Part shown: piece after piece, positions 25,590 through 33,581 of the stretch
Position numbering within the stretch: the first letter of the stretch is position 1
How the letters are laid out: every line of letters begins with the position of its first letter
Assembly (NCBI RefSeq): GCF_900110755.1
Contig: NZ_FOFF01000036.1
Location: 1-64,000, forward strand
From: Streptomyces sp. yr375
Lineage (GTDB): Bacteria; Actinomycetota; Actinomycetes; Streptomycetales; Streptomycetaceae
Direction of reading: 5' to 3'
Length of the DNA stretch: 64,000 bases
Translations under genes and position numbers: made by a program
The notes under the pieces: model-generated
Databases searched by the model: none
Told to the model about the DNA's origin: nothing
Seen by the model: only the letters and a program-made list of their open reading frames with translations

Positions 25590-25688
25590 TCAGCGCTGGC
25601 CCTGGTACAGCTTCTTCACGGTCAGACCGGCGAAGGCGAGGACGCCGACGCAGACCAGGACCAGCAGGGCTTCGAAGAAGATCTCCAC
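25590..25688 (-). CDS. Small membrane peptide (32 residues)
   Basis: GTG 25688 has AGGAG 6 bases upstream and the frame ends at 25590. It encodes EIFFEALLVLVCVGVLAF as a single membrane helix followed by TVKKLYQGQR, a basic tail. It lies 36 bases before the nitrobindin-like gene, likely in one operon. It is below usual annotation cut-offs. Function unknown. Confidence 0.65.
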   Translation of the reverse strand: MEIFFEALLVLVCVGVLAFAGLTVKKLYQGQR

Positions 25689-25832
25689 GGGGTGCTCCTC
25701 GGATGAGCGTGGTTCGGTACACGTACAGCTTCGGTACACGTACGACAGGGCCGGGGCCCAGCTTACGGGTCGGCCGGGAAGCGGGCTCTGCAGGGCCACC
25801 GTCCGCGTGGGCGGGGTGATTACGATTCGGGC

Positions 25833-26195
25833 ATGGCGAAGAAGCTCGTGATCAAGGTGACGGCGGGCGCCGATGCGCCCGAGCGGTGTTCTCAGGCGTT
25901 CACGGTCGCGGCGGTGGCCGTGGCCAGCGGGGTCGAGGTCTCGCTGTGGCTGACCGGGGAGTCCGCGTGGTTCGCGCTGCCGGGCCGGGCCGCCGGGTTC
26001 GAGCTGCCGCACGCGGCCCCGCTGCCCGACCTGCTCGACTCGATCCTCGCGGGCGGCCGCCTCACCCTGTGCACCCAGTGCGCGGCCCGCCGGGACATCA
26101 CGGAGAAGGACGTCATCGAGGGCGTACGGATCGCGGGGGCGCAGGTCTTCGTACAGGAGGCGCTGGGGGACGAGACGCAGGCGCTCGTCTACTGA
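25833..26195 (+). CDS. DsrE/DsrF-family sulfur relay protein
   Basis: 120 residues with the DsrE fold: MAKKLVIKVTAGADAPERCS, and a CTQC motif (LTLCTQCAARRDI) near residue 75 where the active Cys would sit. It likely carries sulfur, in line with the thiosulfate sulfurtransferase 0.7 kb away. Confidence 0.85.
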   Translation: MAKKLVIKVTAGADAPERCSQAFTVAAVAVASGVEVSLWLTGESAWFALPGRAAGFELPHAAPLPDLLDSILAGGRLTLCTQCAARRDITEKDVIEGVRIAGAQVFVQEALGDETQALVY

Positions 26196-26228
26196 GACAG
26201 CCGTCTCAGAAGACAGCGCCGGGGCCGG

Positions 26229-26489
26229 CTACGGGCGGCGTTTCTTGCCGTCCAGCTCGTCCCACCACTCGTCGGACTTCGGGTCGCCGGAGGGGTCGTC
26301 CCACCAGCGGTCCTCGGGGCCGCGCCGGTTGGCGACCATCGCGGCGACCGGCGGGATGACCATGGCGACCACACACATCCCGACGGCCACCGGCACCGAC
26401 CAGAGCCGCACGACGGCCCAGGCCAGGACGAACAACCCGATGCAGGTGCCCATCATGGCGAAGTAGACGTGCCTACGGCGGGCGTACAT
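26229..26489 (-). CDS. DUF3099 membrane protein
   Basis: 86 residues from ATG 26489. Two membrane helices are separated by a short loop (GTCIGLFVLAWAVVRLW and VGMCVVAMVIPPVAAMVA), followed by an acidic/Trp-rich tail (WWDDPSGDPKSDEWWDELD). The family is restricted to actinobacteria and has no known function. It converges with the DsrE gene. Confidence 0.8.
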   Translation of the reverse strand: MYARRRHVYFAMMGTCIGLFVLAWAVVRLWSVPVAVGMCVVAMVIPPVAAMVANRRGPEDRWWDDPSGDPKSDEWWDELDGKKRRP

Positions 26490-26521
26490 ACGTCCAGGGT
26501 AGGCCCGGGTACCGGGCACGG

Positions 26522-26560
26522 CGAAGGGCCGTACCCCGGTGCGTGGGGTACGGCCCTTCG
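26522..26560. terminator. Bidirectional hairpin after DUF1416
   Basis: CGAAGGGCCGTACCCC and GGGGTACGGCCCTTCG form a perfect 16-bp stem with a 7-base loop, just past the DUF1416 stop on its 3' side. Confidence 0.85.
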
Positions 26561-26574
26561 GCGCGGCGCTGTCG

Positions 26575-26862
26575 TCAGACGGCGATCGCGACCTCCGCGA
26601 GGCCGCCCGTCTGGGCGACGACGGTACGGTCCGCCGTGCCGCCCGGAACGAGGGCGCGGACGGTCCAGGTGCCTTCGGCCGCGTAGAAACGGAACTGTCC
26701 GGTCGCCGAGGTCGGGACCTCGGCCGTGAACTCGCCGGTCGAGTCCAGCAGGCGGACGTATCCGACCACCGGCTCGCCGTCGCGGGTCACCTGACCCTGG
26801 ATGGTGGTCTCACCGGGCTTGATCGTCGAGGCGTCCGGGCCGCCGGCCTTCGCTCCACACAT
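26575..26862 (-). CDS. DUF1416 protein, sulfur operon
   Basis: 95 residues, starting MCGAKAGGPDAST. It has a beta-sandwich-like pattern with regular GxVxxDG turns. It follows the sulfurtransferase by 35 bases in the same direction; the two are usually paired in actinobacteria. A role in sulfur handling is inferred from that context. Confidence 0.85.
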   Translation of the reverse strand: MCGAKAGGPDASTIKPGETTIQGQVTRDGEPVVGYVRLLDSTGEFTAEVPTSATGQFRFYAAEGTWTVRALVPGGTADRTVVAQTGGLAEVAIAV

Positions 26863-26897
26863 GTCTTGGTTTCCTTCAGGTCGCAGCGATTACGCGG

Positions 26898-27737
26898 TTA
26901 CTTGTTGGCGCCGAGCTCGATCGGGACGCCGACCAGGGAGCCGTACTCGGTCCAGGAGCCGTCGTAGTTCTTGACGTTCTCCACGCCGAGCAGCTCGTGC
27001 AGCACGAACCAGGTCAGGGCCGAGCGCTCGCCGATGCGGCAGTACGCGATCGTGTCCTTGGCCAGGTCGACCTGCTCGTCGGCGTACAGCTCCTTGAGCG
27101 CGTCGTCCGACTTGAAGGTGCCGTCGTCGTTGGCGTTCTTCGACCACGGGATGTTGCGGGCGGACGGGACGTGGCCCGGACGCTGCGACTGCTCCTGCGG
27201 GAGGTGGGCCGGCGCGAGCAGCTTGCCGCTGAACTCGTCGGGCGAGCGGACGTCGACCAGGTTCTGCGTGCCGATGGCCGCCACGACGTCGTCGCGGAAG
27301 GCGCGGATGGCGGTGTTCTGCGGCTTGGCGGTGTAGGACGTCTCGGGGCGCGCGGGCACCTCCTCGACCAGCTCGCGGGCGTCCAGCTCCCACTTCTTGC
27401 GGCCACCGTCGAGCAGCTTGACGTTGTCGTGGCCGTACAGCTTGAAGTACCAGTAGGCGTACGACGCGAACCAGTTGTTGTTGCCGCCGTACAGGATCAC
27501 CAGCGTGTCGTTGCCGATGCCCTTGGCCGACAGGAGCTTCTCGAAGCCCTCCTGGTCGACGAAGTCACGGCGTACCGGGTCCTGGAGATCCTTGGTCCAG
27601 TCGATCCGGATGGCGTTGCGGATGTGGTTCTTCTCGTACGCGGACGTGTCCTCGTCGACCTCGACGATGGCGATGTCGGCGTTGTCGAGATTGGCCTCGA
27701 CCCAGTCTGCGTCGACCAGGACGTCGCTGCGGCTCAT
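26898..27737 (-). CDS. Thiosulfate sulfurtransferase (two rhodanese domains)
   Basis: 279 residues from ATG 27737, with GGAGGAG 7 bases upstream. The N-terminal rhodanese domain is inactive and the C-terminal one holds the catalytic Cys in YCRIGERSALTWF (near residue 232). It moves sulfur from thiosulfate to cyanide or other thiols. An upstream Cys-rich leader peptide suggests cysteine control. It likely forms an operon with DUF1416. Confidence 0.9.
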   Translation of the reverse strand: MSRSDVLVDADWVEANLDNADIAIVEVDEDTSAYEKNHIRNAIRIDWTKDLQDPVRRDFVDQEGFEKLLSAKGIGNDTLVILYGGNNNWFASYAYWYFKLYGHDNVKLLDGGRKKWELDARELVEEVPARPETSYTAKPQNTAIRAFRDDVVAAIGTQNLVDVRSPDEFSGKLLAPAHLPQEQSQRPGHVPSARNIPWSKNANDDGTFKSDDALKELYADEQVDLAKDTIAYCRIGERSALTWFVLHELLGVENVKNYDGSWTEYGSLVGVPIELGANK

Positions 27738-27773
27738 GCTCGTTCTCCTCCGGGGCAGGTGCGGCGGGGGTGT

Positions 27774-27820
27774 GCAAGAAAGAGGGGTGCGCGGCCGGGT
27801 CTCGCCGGCGGCCGGCGCAC
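27774..27820 (-). promoter_or_regulatory. Attenuator-like hairpin between leader peptide and sulfurtransferase
   Basis: On the minus strand GTGCGCCGGCC (27820-27810) can pair with GGCCGCGCAC (27796-27787) with one bulge. A pyrimidine-rich tail (CCCTCTTTCTTGC) follows. It lies between the leader peptide and the sulfurtransferase and may end transcription in the leader when cysteine is plentiful. Confidence 0.45.
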
Positions 27821-27874
27821 GGATGCCCTTGGGTGAGGGCGCCGGGAGGCGCGGAAGGCCGGCGGCGCTTCCGC

Positions 27875-27958
27875 TCAGAAGGGGCGACAGAGCATGGCGG
27901 CGACGCGGCACAGGTCTACTGCCCGCCGCTTCGTGAGATCCGCCTGTCGCTGCATCAT
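27875..27958 (-). CDS. Cysteine leader peptide (27 residues)
   Basis: ATG 27958 opens a 27-residue frame containing TKRRAVDLCRVAAMLCRPF at its end. This arrangement (basic stretch, then DLCR ... CR) is the known putative leader peptide placed before sulfur genes in Streptomyces. Two Cys codons near the end allow ribosome pausing when charged tRNA-Cys is scarce. The sulfurtransferase starts 137 bases downstream. Confidence 0.8.
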   Translation of the reverse strand: MMQRQADLTKRRAVDLCRVAAMLCRPF

Positions 27959-28043
27959 GCCGTCGATCGTAAGGACGGACAGGCGGCCGTGTCACCAGGG
28001 CTCCGCATGGTGAGACGCGATCGTCCGGATACTGGGACATGCG

Positions 28044-28081
28044 AAGCGCCCGGGCCGTCGGTGTGCGGCTTCCGGGCGCTT
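28044..28081. terminator. Hairpin between DUF2993 gene and leader peptide
   Basis: AAGCGCCCGG and CCGGGCGCTT form a perfect 10-bp stem with an 18-base loop. It lies past the DUF2993 stop on the minus strand. Confidence 0.7.
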
Positions 28082-28189
28082 GTATCCGCCATCACGGCTA
28101 CGGTACGGACGGCGGCGTCTCGCCTGTCGGACGGCGCCTGTCCAGCAAAGGTCACTGAAGGTCGGCCAGAGGTCGGCCAGAGGTCAGGC

Positions 28190-28927
28190 CTACCCGGCCA
28201 GCTTGACGTTCGAACCCTTCACCGAGATCTCCACACCGTTCTTCCCCGCCACGACCTTGTCGAGCTGGATCCCGCCGGGCAGCTCGTCGATCTTCTGCTG
28301 GAAGTCGGTGATCGAGCGCACCTCGTTCTCGGCGGCCTGGACCCCGCCGAAGCTGGGCAGCGAGTCCGCGTGCACCCGGACGGTGTCGCCCGCGACGGTG
28401 ACCGTGCTCAGCACGTACACGGGCTGCGGCAGCCTGGTGCCGAGGACGGTGGCCTCGACGGCGACCTTGATCTTGCCGTTGCCGCCGTCGGAGAGCCCGA
28501 CGACGCTGGCGGTGACGCCCGGCATCACCTGCGTCGGCTCGGACTTCGCCGTCTTCAGCAGCTCGGCGTAGGTGATGGACGCGGTGCCGGTGGCGCTGGT
28601 CGCGGTGGCGGAGCTGTAGTCGCCGGAGAACTCGACGCCCTTCATGTCCGCCTGGAGGTCGTCGATCCGTATCGACCGACCGCTGGTCCCGGTCGCCGCC
28701 TCGTAGTCCTTGATGCCGATCTCGACGTCGTCCAGCGAGCCGCCCACGACCTGGGTGAGGAACGGGAAGCCCTTGATGGACACGTCCGGGGTGGCGGCGA
28801 GGCCCTCGCTGGTCTTCAGCTTGTCGGCGACCTCGCCCTGCGCGAAGTTCACGGCGAGCCGGTCCGCGAGGGCGAACAGGCCGCCCAGGATCACGACGAC
28901 GACCAGCAGTATTCGAAGCGCACGCAT
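28190..28927 (-). CDS. DUF2993 (LmeA-like) envelope protein
   Basis: 245 residues. MRALRILLVVVVILGGLFALADRL is an N-terminal anchor or signal, written here in part; the rest is the DUF2993 beta-rich domain (FPFLTQVVGGSLDDVEIGIK, YSSATATSATGTASITYAEL). LmeA in mycobacteria binds phospholipids and helps mature lipomannan. The protein is likely anchored outside the membrane. Confidence 0.85.
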   Translation of the reverse strand: MRALRILLVVVVILGGLFALADRLAVNFAQGEVADKLKTSEGLAATPDVSIKGFPFLTQVVGGSLDDVEIGIKDYEAATGTSGRSIRIDDLQADMKGVEFSGDYSSATATSATGTASITYAELLKTAKSEPTQVMPGVTASVVGLSDGGNGKIKVAVEATVLGTRLPQPVYVLSTVTVAGDTVRVHADSLPSFGGVQAAENEVRSITDFQQKIDELPGGIQLDKVVAGKNGVEISVKGSNVKLAG

Positions 28928-29039
28928 GCGGTGGTTCCCCCTGACATCACTGACGACGGTTCAAGGTAACCCGCACGGCAAGGGCCGTCGCCGAATTGTC
29001 GATCACCTGTGACAGACCCTTGCCTCGACTTGAAGTCCC

Positions 29040-30170
29040 TTATGCCAGCGCCCGACCCAGCACGTACACCGCCGGTGCCGCGGCGGCCAGCGGCAGGGCC
29101 ACGCCCGCCGTGAAGTGGACGAAGCGGGAGGGGTAGTCGTAGCTCGCGACCCGGTGGCCGATGAGCGCGCAGACGCCCGCGCCCGCGCCGAGCAGCGCGC
29201 CCTTCGCGCCCATCCCGGTCATCCCGCCGACCGCGATGCCCGCGCCCGCCGCGGCGAGCAGCGCCACGACGACGGAGGCGGGGGTGGGCAGCGGCAGCGC
29301 GCGGGCCAGCACGGCCACGGCCACGGCAGCCGCGCCGACGGTCACCGCGTCCGGTTCGGCACCGAGGTGTCCGGTGGCCAGGACGGCCAGCGCGGAGGAG
29401 GCGACGGTCGCCATCAGACCGGCCATGCGCTCGTCCGGGTCGGCGTGCGAACGCAGGTTGAGGACCAGGCAGAGCAGCACCCACACGCCGAGGGTGCCGA
29501 GGATCGCGGCGGGCGCGTTCGCCCGGCCGGCGACGAGGAGTACGACGTCCGAGACCAGCGCGCCGAGGAAGGCGAGGGCGATGCCCTGCCGGGCCGGCCA
29601 CATGCCGTTCAGCCGGAACCAGCCCGCCGCCGTGACGGCCTGGAGGACGACGAGCGGGACGAGGAGCGCGTACGAGCCGATCGCCGCCCCGCCGGAGAGC
29701 AGCAGTCCGAGCAGCGCCGTGAGCGCGGCGGGCTGCATCCCCGGCTCGATGATCGGCGACCGCCCCTCCAGCCGGGCCCGCTGGGCGTCGGTGAGACGGG
29801 CGTTGCCGGGTGCCGATTCAGGTGCGGGCGCGGGCACGGATGCGGGTGCCGACACCTGTGCGGCGGCCGGGGACACGTACGGCGTGTAGGCCGCGGGAGC
29901 GAGCGTCGGCTGCACGCTGGTCTCCCAGGTCTCGCCCTGCCACTGCTGCGTGTGCTGGGCGTCCTGGGCGTACTGCGGGTGGGCCTGCGGGTCGTCGTAC
30001 CCCGGCTGCTGCCCGGGCCACTCCCGCTGGTCGTAACCCTGTTGCCCCTGCTGCTCCTGCTGCCCCGGGTACCCCTGGGCCTGCGGATACGGCTGGTACC
30101 CCTGCTGGCCCTGTTGCCCTTGGTACGGCTGATACGGCTGATACGGCTGATACGGCTGCTGGTCGGACAT
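29040..30170 (-). CDS. Multi-pass membrane protein with Gln/Tyr repeats
   Basis: 376 residues. The first ~100 are low-complexity, Gln/Pro/Tyr-rich and begin with QPYQ repeats (30117-30156). Then about ten hydrophobic stretches follow (TALLGLLLSGGAAIGSYALL, ALVSDVVLLVAGRANAPAAI). The cytoplasmic N-tail may bind partners. The start is ATG 30170 (GTG 30176 is in frame). The start overlaps the MoaD-like stop, giving coupling. Function unknown. Confidence 0.7.
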   Translation of the reverse strand: MSDQQPYQPYQPYQPYQGQQGQQGYQPYPQAQGYPGQQEQQGQQGYDQREWPGQQPGYDDPQAHPQYAQDAQHTQQWQGETWETSVQPTLAPAAYTPYVSPAAAQVSAPASVPAPAPESAPGNARLTDAQRARLEGRSPIIEPGMQPAALTALLGLLLSGGAAIGSYALLVPLVVLQAVTAAGWFRLNGMWPARQGIALAFLGALVSDVVLLVAGRANAPAAILGTLGVWVLLCLVLNLRSHADPDERMAGLMATVASSALAVLATGHLGAEPDAVTVGAAAVAVAVLARALPLPTPASVVVALLAAAGAGIAVGGMTGMGAKGALLGAGAGVCALIGHRVASYDYPSRFVHFTAGVALPLAAAAPAVYVLGRALA

Positions 30171-30172
30171 CG

Positions 30173-30427
30173 TCACCCTCCTGCGAACGGCGGGAGCACC
30201 TCGACCGTGCCGCCGTCGGCCAGCCGTACCGTCTCATGTGCGCGGGTGCCCACGGGGTCACCGTCGATGAGGAACGAGCATCGCCGCAGGACACGCACCA
30301 GTTCGCCGGGGTGTCGCGTACGCGCGGCGTCGAGGGCCTCGGCGAGGGTGTCCGCGTCGTGCGGCTCCTCGGCGACCCCGGCCGCGGCCTTGGCGGCCGC
30401 CCAGTAGCGCACCGTGACCTTGGGCAT
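30173..30427 (-). CDS. MoaD/ThiS-like sulfur carrier protein
   Basis: 84 residues ending FAGG, with the C-terminal Gly-Gly that is thiocarboxylated in MoaD and ThiS. The beta-grasp start is VTVRYWAAAKAAAG, as in MoaD. It would donate sulfur in molybdopterin or similar synthesis. The stop overlaps the start of the membrane protein gene. Confidence 0.85.
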   Translation of the reverse strand: MPKVTVRYWAAAKAAAGVAEEPHDADTLAEALDAARTRHPGELVRVLRRCSFLIDGDPVGTRAHETVRLADGGTVEVLPPFAGG

Positions 30428-30464
30428 CGGTTTCCTCAATCGATCGGCTGTGTACACGGTCAGG

Positions 30465-31334
30465 CTAGCCCGCCCGGGTGGCCGCCCAGTCCCCGATCCG
30501 GGCCAGCAGCCGATCGTCGGCCGCGTGCTCGGCGTGGCCCATGCCGGGCTCCAGCCAGAGTTCGCCGTGGTCACCGGCGGCCTCGGCGAGCATCCGGGGA
30601 TGGTCGAGGGGGAAGTAGCCGTCCTGGTCGCCGTGCACGATCAGCAGCGGGGTCGGCGCGATCCTCGGGACCGCCTCGACGGGCGACAGCGGTACGGGGT
30701 CCCACTCGCGGCGGTCGATCCGGGTCCGGAAGCCGTAGCGGCCGACGAGGCGGCCCTCGGGGCGGGTGACCAGCCAGTGCAGTCGGCGCATGGGGGCCGT
30801 GCCCCGGTAGTACCAGCGGGCGGGGGCGCTCACGGAGACGACGGCGTCCGCCGCCCCCGCCTGCAGCGCCGCGTGCCGCAGGACGACCGAGCCGCCCATC
30901 GAGAACCCGACCGTCACCACGCGCGCGTGCCCGAGCGAGCGCGCCCACTCCACCGCGGCGGCCAGGTCGAGCACCTCGCGGTCGCCGACCGTCGAGTGCC
31001 CGCCGGAGCGGCCGTGCCCCCGGAAGGAGAAGGTGACGACGGCCCCGTACCGGCCGAGGGCGGACGCGATGCGCCGCACGTGCGGGCGGTCCACGTCCCC
31101 CGTGAACCCGTGCGCGATCACGAACACGGTCGCGGACGCGGACGCGGACGCGAACGCGGGATGACCGGCGGGTGACGTACAGGCGTCGTATACAACGCGA
31201 CCCGGTTCGTATACGGAATCGATCGAAATGCCATCGCCGGTGGGCAGAAACGTCCGCAATGGTGCGTGCGTGCCCGTCTCGGTATCCGGACGAACGGTGG
31301 AAGGTGCCGCATGACCTGCCGGACTGCTGCTCAT
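30465..31334 (-). CDS. Alpha/beta hydrolase
   Basis: 289 residues from ATG 31334. The nucleophile elbow is VGFSMGGS, the acid is HGDQDGYFP, and the His is GMGHAEHA. FVIAHGFTGDV is the oxyanion loop. A hexanucleotide run near 31134-31160 gives an Ala-Ser stretch in the N-terminus. The substrate is unknown. The gene is divergent from glnR. Confidence 0.85.
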   Translation of the reverse strand: MSSSPAGHAAPSTVRPDTETGTHAPLRTFLPTGDGISIDSVYEPGRVVYDACTSPAGHPAFASASASATVFVIAHGFTGDVDRPHVRRIASALGRYGAVVTFSFRGHGRSGGHSTVGDREVLDLAAAVEWARSLGHARVVTVGFSMGGSVVLRHAALQAGAADAVVSVSAPARWYYRGTAPMRRLHWLVTRPEGRLVGRYGFRTRIDRREWDPVPLSPVEAVPRIAPTPLLIVHGDQDGYFPLDHPRMLAEAAGDHGELWLEPGMGHAEHAADDRLLARIGDWAATRAG

Positions 31335-31356
31335 GTGGGCTATTCTGCTGGACAGA

Positions 31357-31388
31357 GGACTCGGGCAGCGTAGCCCCCGGGTCCTTTT
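31357..31388 (+). promoter_or_regulatory. Hairpin plus T-run in the glnR leader
   Basis: GGACTCGGG (31357-31365) and CCCGGGTCC (31376-31384) pair over nine bases with one G-T wobble, followed by TTTT. It has no upstream plus-strand gene to end, so it may act as an attenuator or protect from read-through between the divergent genes. Confidence 0.4.
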
Positions 31389-31538
31389 GTGCTTTCGGGA
31401 GCGTTGTATACGAAGTGGCGACCGGGCGGGAAACGCCAGGTGACCACGGGTGTACCGGGCCTTCGGGAACGCAGAAGCCGTGCCGTAGTACCGCAGTGCC
31501 GCAAACGTCCTCGCAGGGACCGAGGAGGAACCAGACGT

Positions 31539-32339
31539 ATGAGTTCTCTGCTGCTCCTGACCAACGCTCTCCAGCCGTCGACGGAGGTGCTCCCCGCTCT
31601 CGGCCTGCTGCTGCACAACGTGCGCGTGGCTCCGGCGGAAGGCCCCGCCCTCGTCGACACCCCTGGTGCCGACGTCATCCTGATCGACGGTCGCCGTGAT
31701 CTGCCCCAGGTCCGCAGCCTGTGCCAGTTGCTGCGCTCCACCGGCCCCGGCTGTCCGCTCGTCCTCGTCGTGACCGAGGGCGGCCTCGCCGCCGTCACCG
31801 CCGACTGGGGCATCGACGACGTCCTCCTCGACACCGCGGGACCGGCCGAGGTCGAGGCGCGTCTGCGGCTGGCCATGGGCCGCCAGCAGATCGTCAACGA
31901 CGACTCCCCGATGGAGATCCGCAACGGCGACCTGTCCGTCGACGAGGCGACCTACAGCGCGAAGCTGAAGGGCCGGGTCCTCGACCTCACCTTCAAGGAG
32001 TTCGAGCTCCTGAAGTACCTCGCCCAGCACCCGGGCCGCGTCTTCACCCGCGCCCAGCTCCTCCAGGAGGTCTGGGGGTACGACTACTTCGGCGGCACCC
32101 GCACGGTCGACGTGCACGTACGACGGCTGCGCGCGAAGCTCGGCCCGGAGCACGAGTCGCTGATCGGCACCGTCCGGAACGTGGGTTACCGATTCGTTAC
32201 CCCCGAGAAGGGGGAGCGCGCCGCGGACGAGTCGAAGGCCAAGGCGGACCGGCCGGAGCAGGCAAACACGGAGGATGCGGACAACGCGGCCGCCCTGGAC
32301 GCCGAAGGGATCCCGGCGGAGCCGAGTACCCGCCAGTAG
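31539..32339 (+). CDS. glnR: Nitrogen master regulator GlnR
   Basis: 266 residues from ATG 31539, with GAGGAGG upstream. The N-terminal receiver-like domain (ADVILIDGRRDL) belongs to an OmpR-type orphan regulator; the C-terminal winged helix reads FTRAQLLQEVWGYDYFGGTRT and VDVHVRRLRAKLG. GlnR activates ammonium-assimilation genes in low nitrogen. The acidic tail after residue 225 is divergent, as in other Streptomyces members. Confidence 0.9.
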   Translation: MSSLLLLTNALQPSTEVLPALGLLLHNVRVAPAEGPALVDTPGADVILIDGRRDLPQVRSLCQLLRSTGPGCPLVLVVTEGGLAAVTADWGIDDVLLDTAGPAEVEARLRLAMGRQQIVNDDSPMEIRNGDLSVDEATYSAKLKGRVLDLTFKEFELLKYLAQHPGRVFTRAQLLQEVWGYDYFGGTRTVDVHVRRLRAKLGPEHESLIGTVRNVGYRFVTPEKGERAADESKAKADRPEQANTEDADNAAALDAEGIPAEPSTRQ

Positions 32340-32453
32340 GCCCTCTACCTGCTCGGACAGGGTGCCGCTTCCGCACGGGGAAGCGAGGCGGAAGCGGCAG
32401 AGAAGCTTCCTTACGCCCTGCCCAGAGCCGGTCCATCCGCGTAGACTCCGTGG

Positions 32454-33476
32454 GTGGCCAAGGTGACTCGGGATGATGTGGCGCGGCTGGCGGGGACATC
32501 CACCGCCGTCGTGAGTTATGTCATCAACAACGGACCTAGGCCGGTAGCACCGGCCACGCGCGAGCGTGTCCTCGCCGCCATCAAGGAACTGGGGTACCGG
32601 CCCGACCGGGTGGCCCAGGCGATGGCGTCCCGGCGCACGGACCTCATAGGCCTGATCATTCCGGACGCCCGTCAGCCGTTCTTCGGCGAGATGGCGCACG
32701 CGGTCGAGCAGGCCGCCTCCGAGCGCGGAAAAATGGTGCTGGTCGGCAACACCGACTACGTCGCCGAGCGCGAGGTCCACTACCTGCGGGCGTTCCTCGG
32801 CATGCGCGTCTCGGGCCTCATCCTCGTCAGCCACGCGCTGAACGACCTGGCGGCGGCCGAGATCGACGCGTGGGACGCCCGCGTGGTGCTGCTGCACGAA
32901 CGCCCCGAGGCGATCGACGACGTCGCCGTCGTCACCGACGACCTGGGCGGGGCCCAGCTCGCCGTCCGTCACCTCCTGGAGCACGGTCACCCGTACGTGG
33001 CCTGTGTCGGCGGCACCGCCGAGACGCCGTCGGTCGGCGACCCCGTCTCCGACCACGTCGAGGGCTGGCGGCGCGCGATGGCCGAGGCCGGGCTGAGCAC
33101 CGAGGGCCGGCTCTTCGAGGCCCCCTACAACCGCTACGACGCCTACCAGGTCGGTCTGGAGATCCTCGCCGGGCCGCACCGCCCGCCGGCGATCTTCTGC
33201 TCCACCGACGACCAGGCGATCGGCGTGCTGCGCGCGGCGCGCGAGCTGCGCATCGACGTGCCGGGCGAGCTGGCGCTCATCGGCTTCGACGACATCAAGG
33301 AAGCGGGCCTGGCTGACCCGCCCATGACAACGATTGCATCGGACCGCTCGGCGATGGCCCGCGAGGCCGTCGACCTCGTCCTGGACGACGGCCTGCGGGT
33401 CGTCGGCTCCCGGCGCGAGCGGCTGAAGGTCTTCCCGTCGAGGCTGGTGCTCCGCAGGTCCTGCGGCTGCGCGTAG
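32454..33476 (+). CDS. LacI-family regulator
   Basis: 340 residues from GTG 32454. The helix-turn-helix is VTRDDVARLAGTSTAVVSYVIN, and the periplasmic-binding-like core ends with the LacI motif PAIFCSTDDQAIGVLRAARE and LIGFDDIKEAGL. It binds a sugar-like or nucleoside effector; the target is unknown. It follows glnR by 114 bases. Confidence 0.9.
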   Translation: MAKVTRDDVARLAGTSTAVVSYVINNGPRPVAPATRERVLAAIKELGYRPDRVAQAMASRRTDLIGLIIPDARQPFFGEMAHAVEQAASERGKMVLVGNTDYVAEREVHYLRAFLGMRVSGLILVSHALNDLAAAEIDAWDARVVLLHERPEAIDDVAVVTDDLGGAQLAVRHLLEHGHPYVACVGGTAETPSVGDPVSDHVEGWRRAMAEAGLSTEGRLFEAPYNRYDAYQVGLEILAGPHRPPAIFCSTDDQAIGVLRAARELRIDVPGELALIGFDDIKEAGLADPPMTTIASDRSAMAREAVDLVLDDGLRVVGSRRERLKVFPSRLVLRRSCGCA

Positions 33477-33531
33477 GCCTCCCGGGCTCCAGCGAGGCTT
33501 TATTTCGGGCATACGAGGTTCTGCCGGGCTT

Positions 33532-33564
33532 CTCAGGGAGCACTCAGGGAGCTCTCATGGTTGA
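33532..33564 (+). promoter_or_regulatory. 11-bp direct repeats before the protease gene
   Basis: CTCAGGGAGCA (33532-33542) and CTCAGGGAGCT (33543-33553) are followed by CTCATGG (33554-33560) in register. Three tandem 11-bp units are typical of OmpR-type response regulator sites. The protease begins 18 bases later. The two-component pair 1.5 kb downstream is the natural candidate. Confidence 0.6.
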
Positions 33565-33581
33565 GCGGCAAGCTTCTTTCC

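Noticed and set aside
31335..33512. Extension of the hydrolase frame into a 1015-residue protein
   Set aside because: The upstream part is antisense to glnR and lacI; the hydrolase start at 31334 fits the family.
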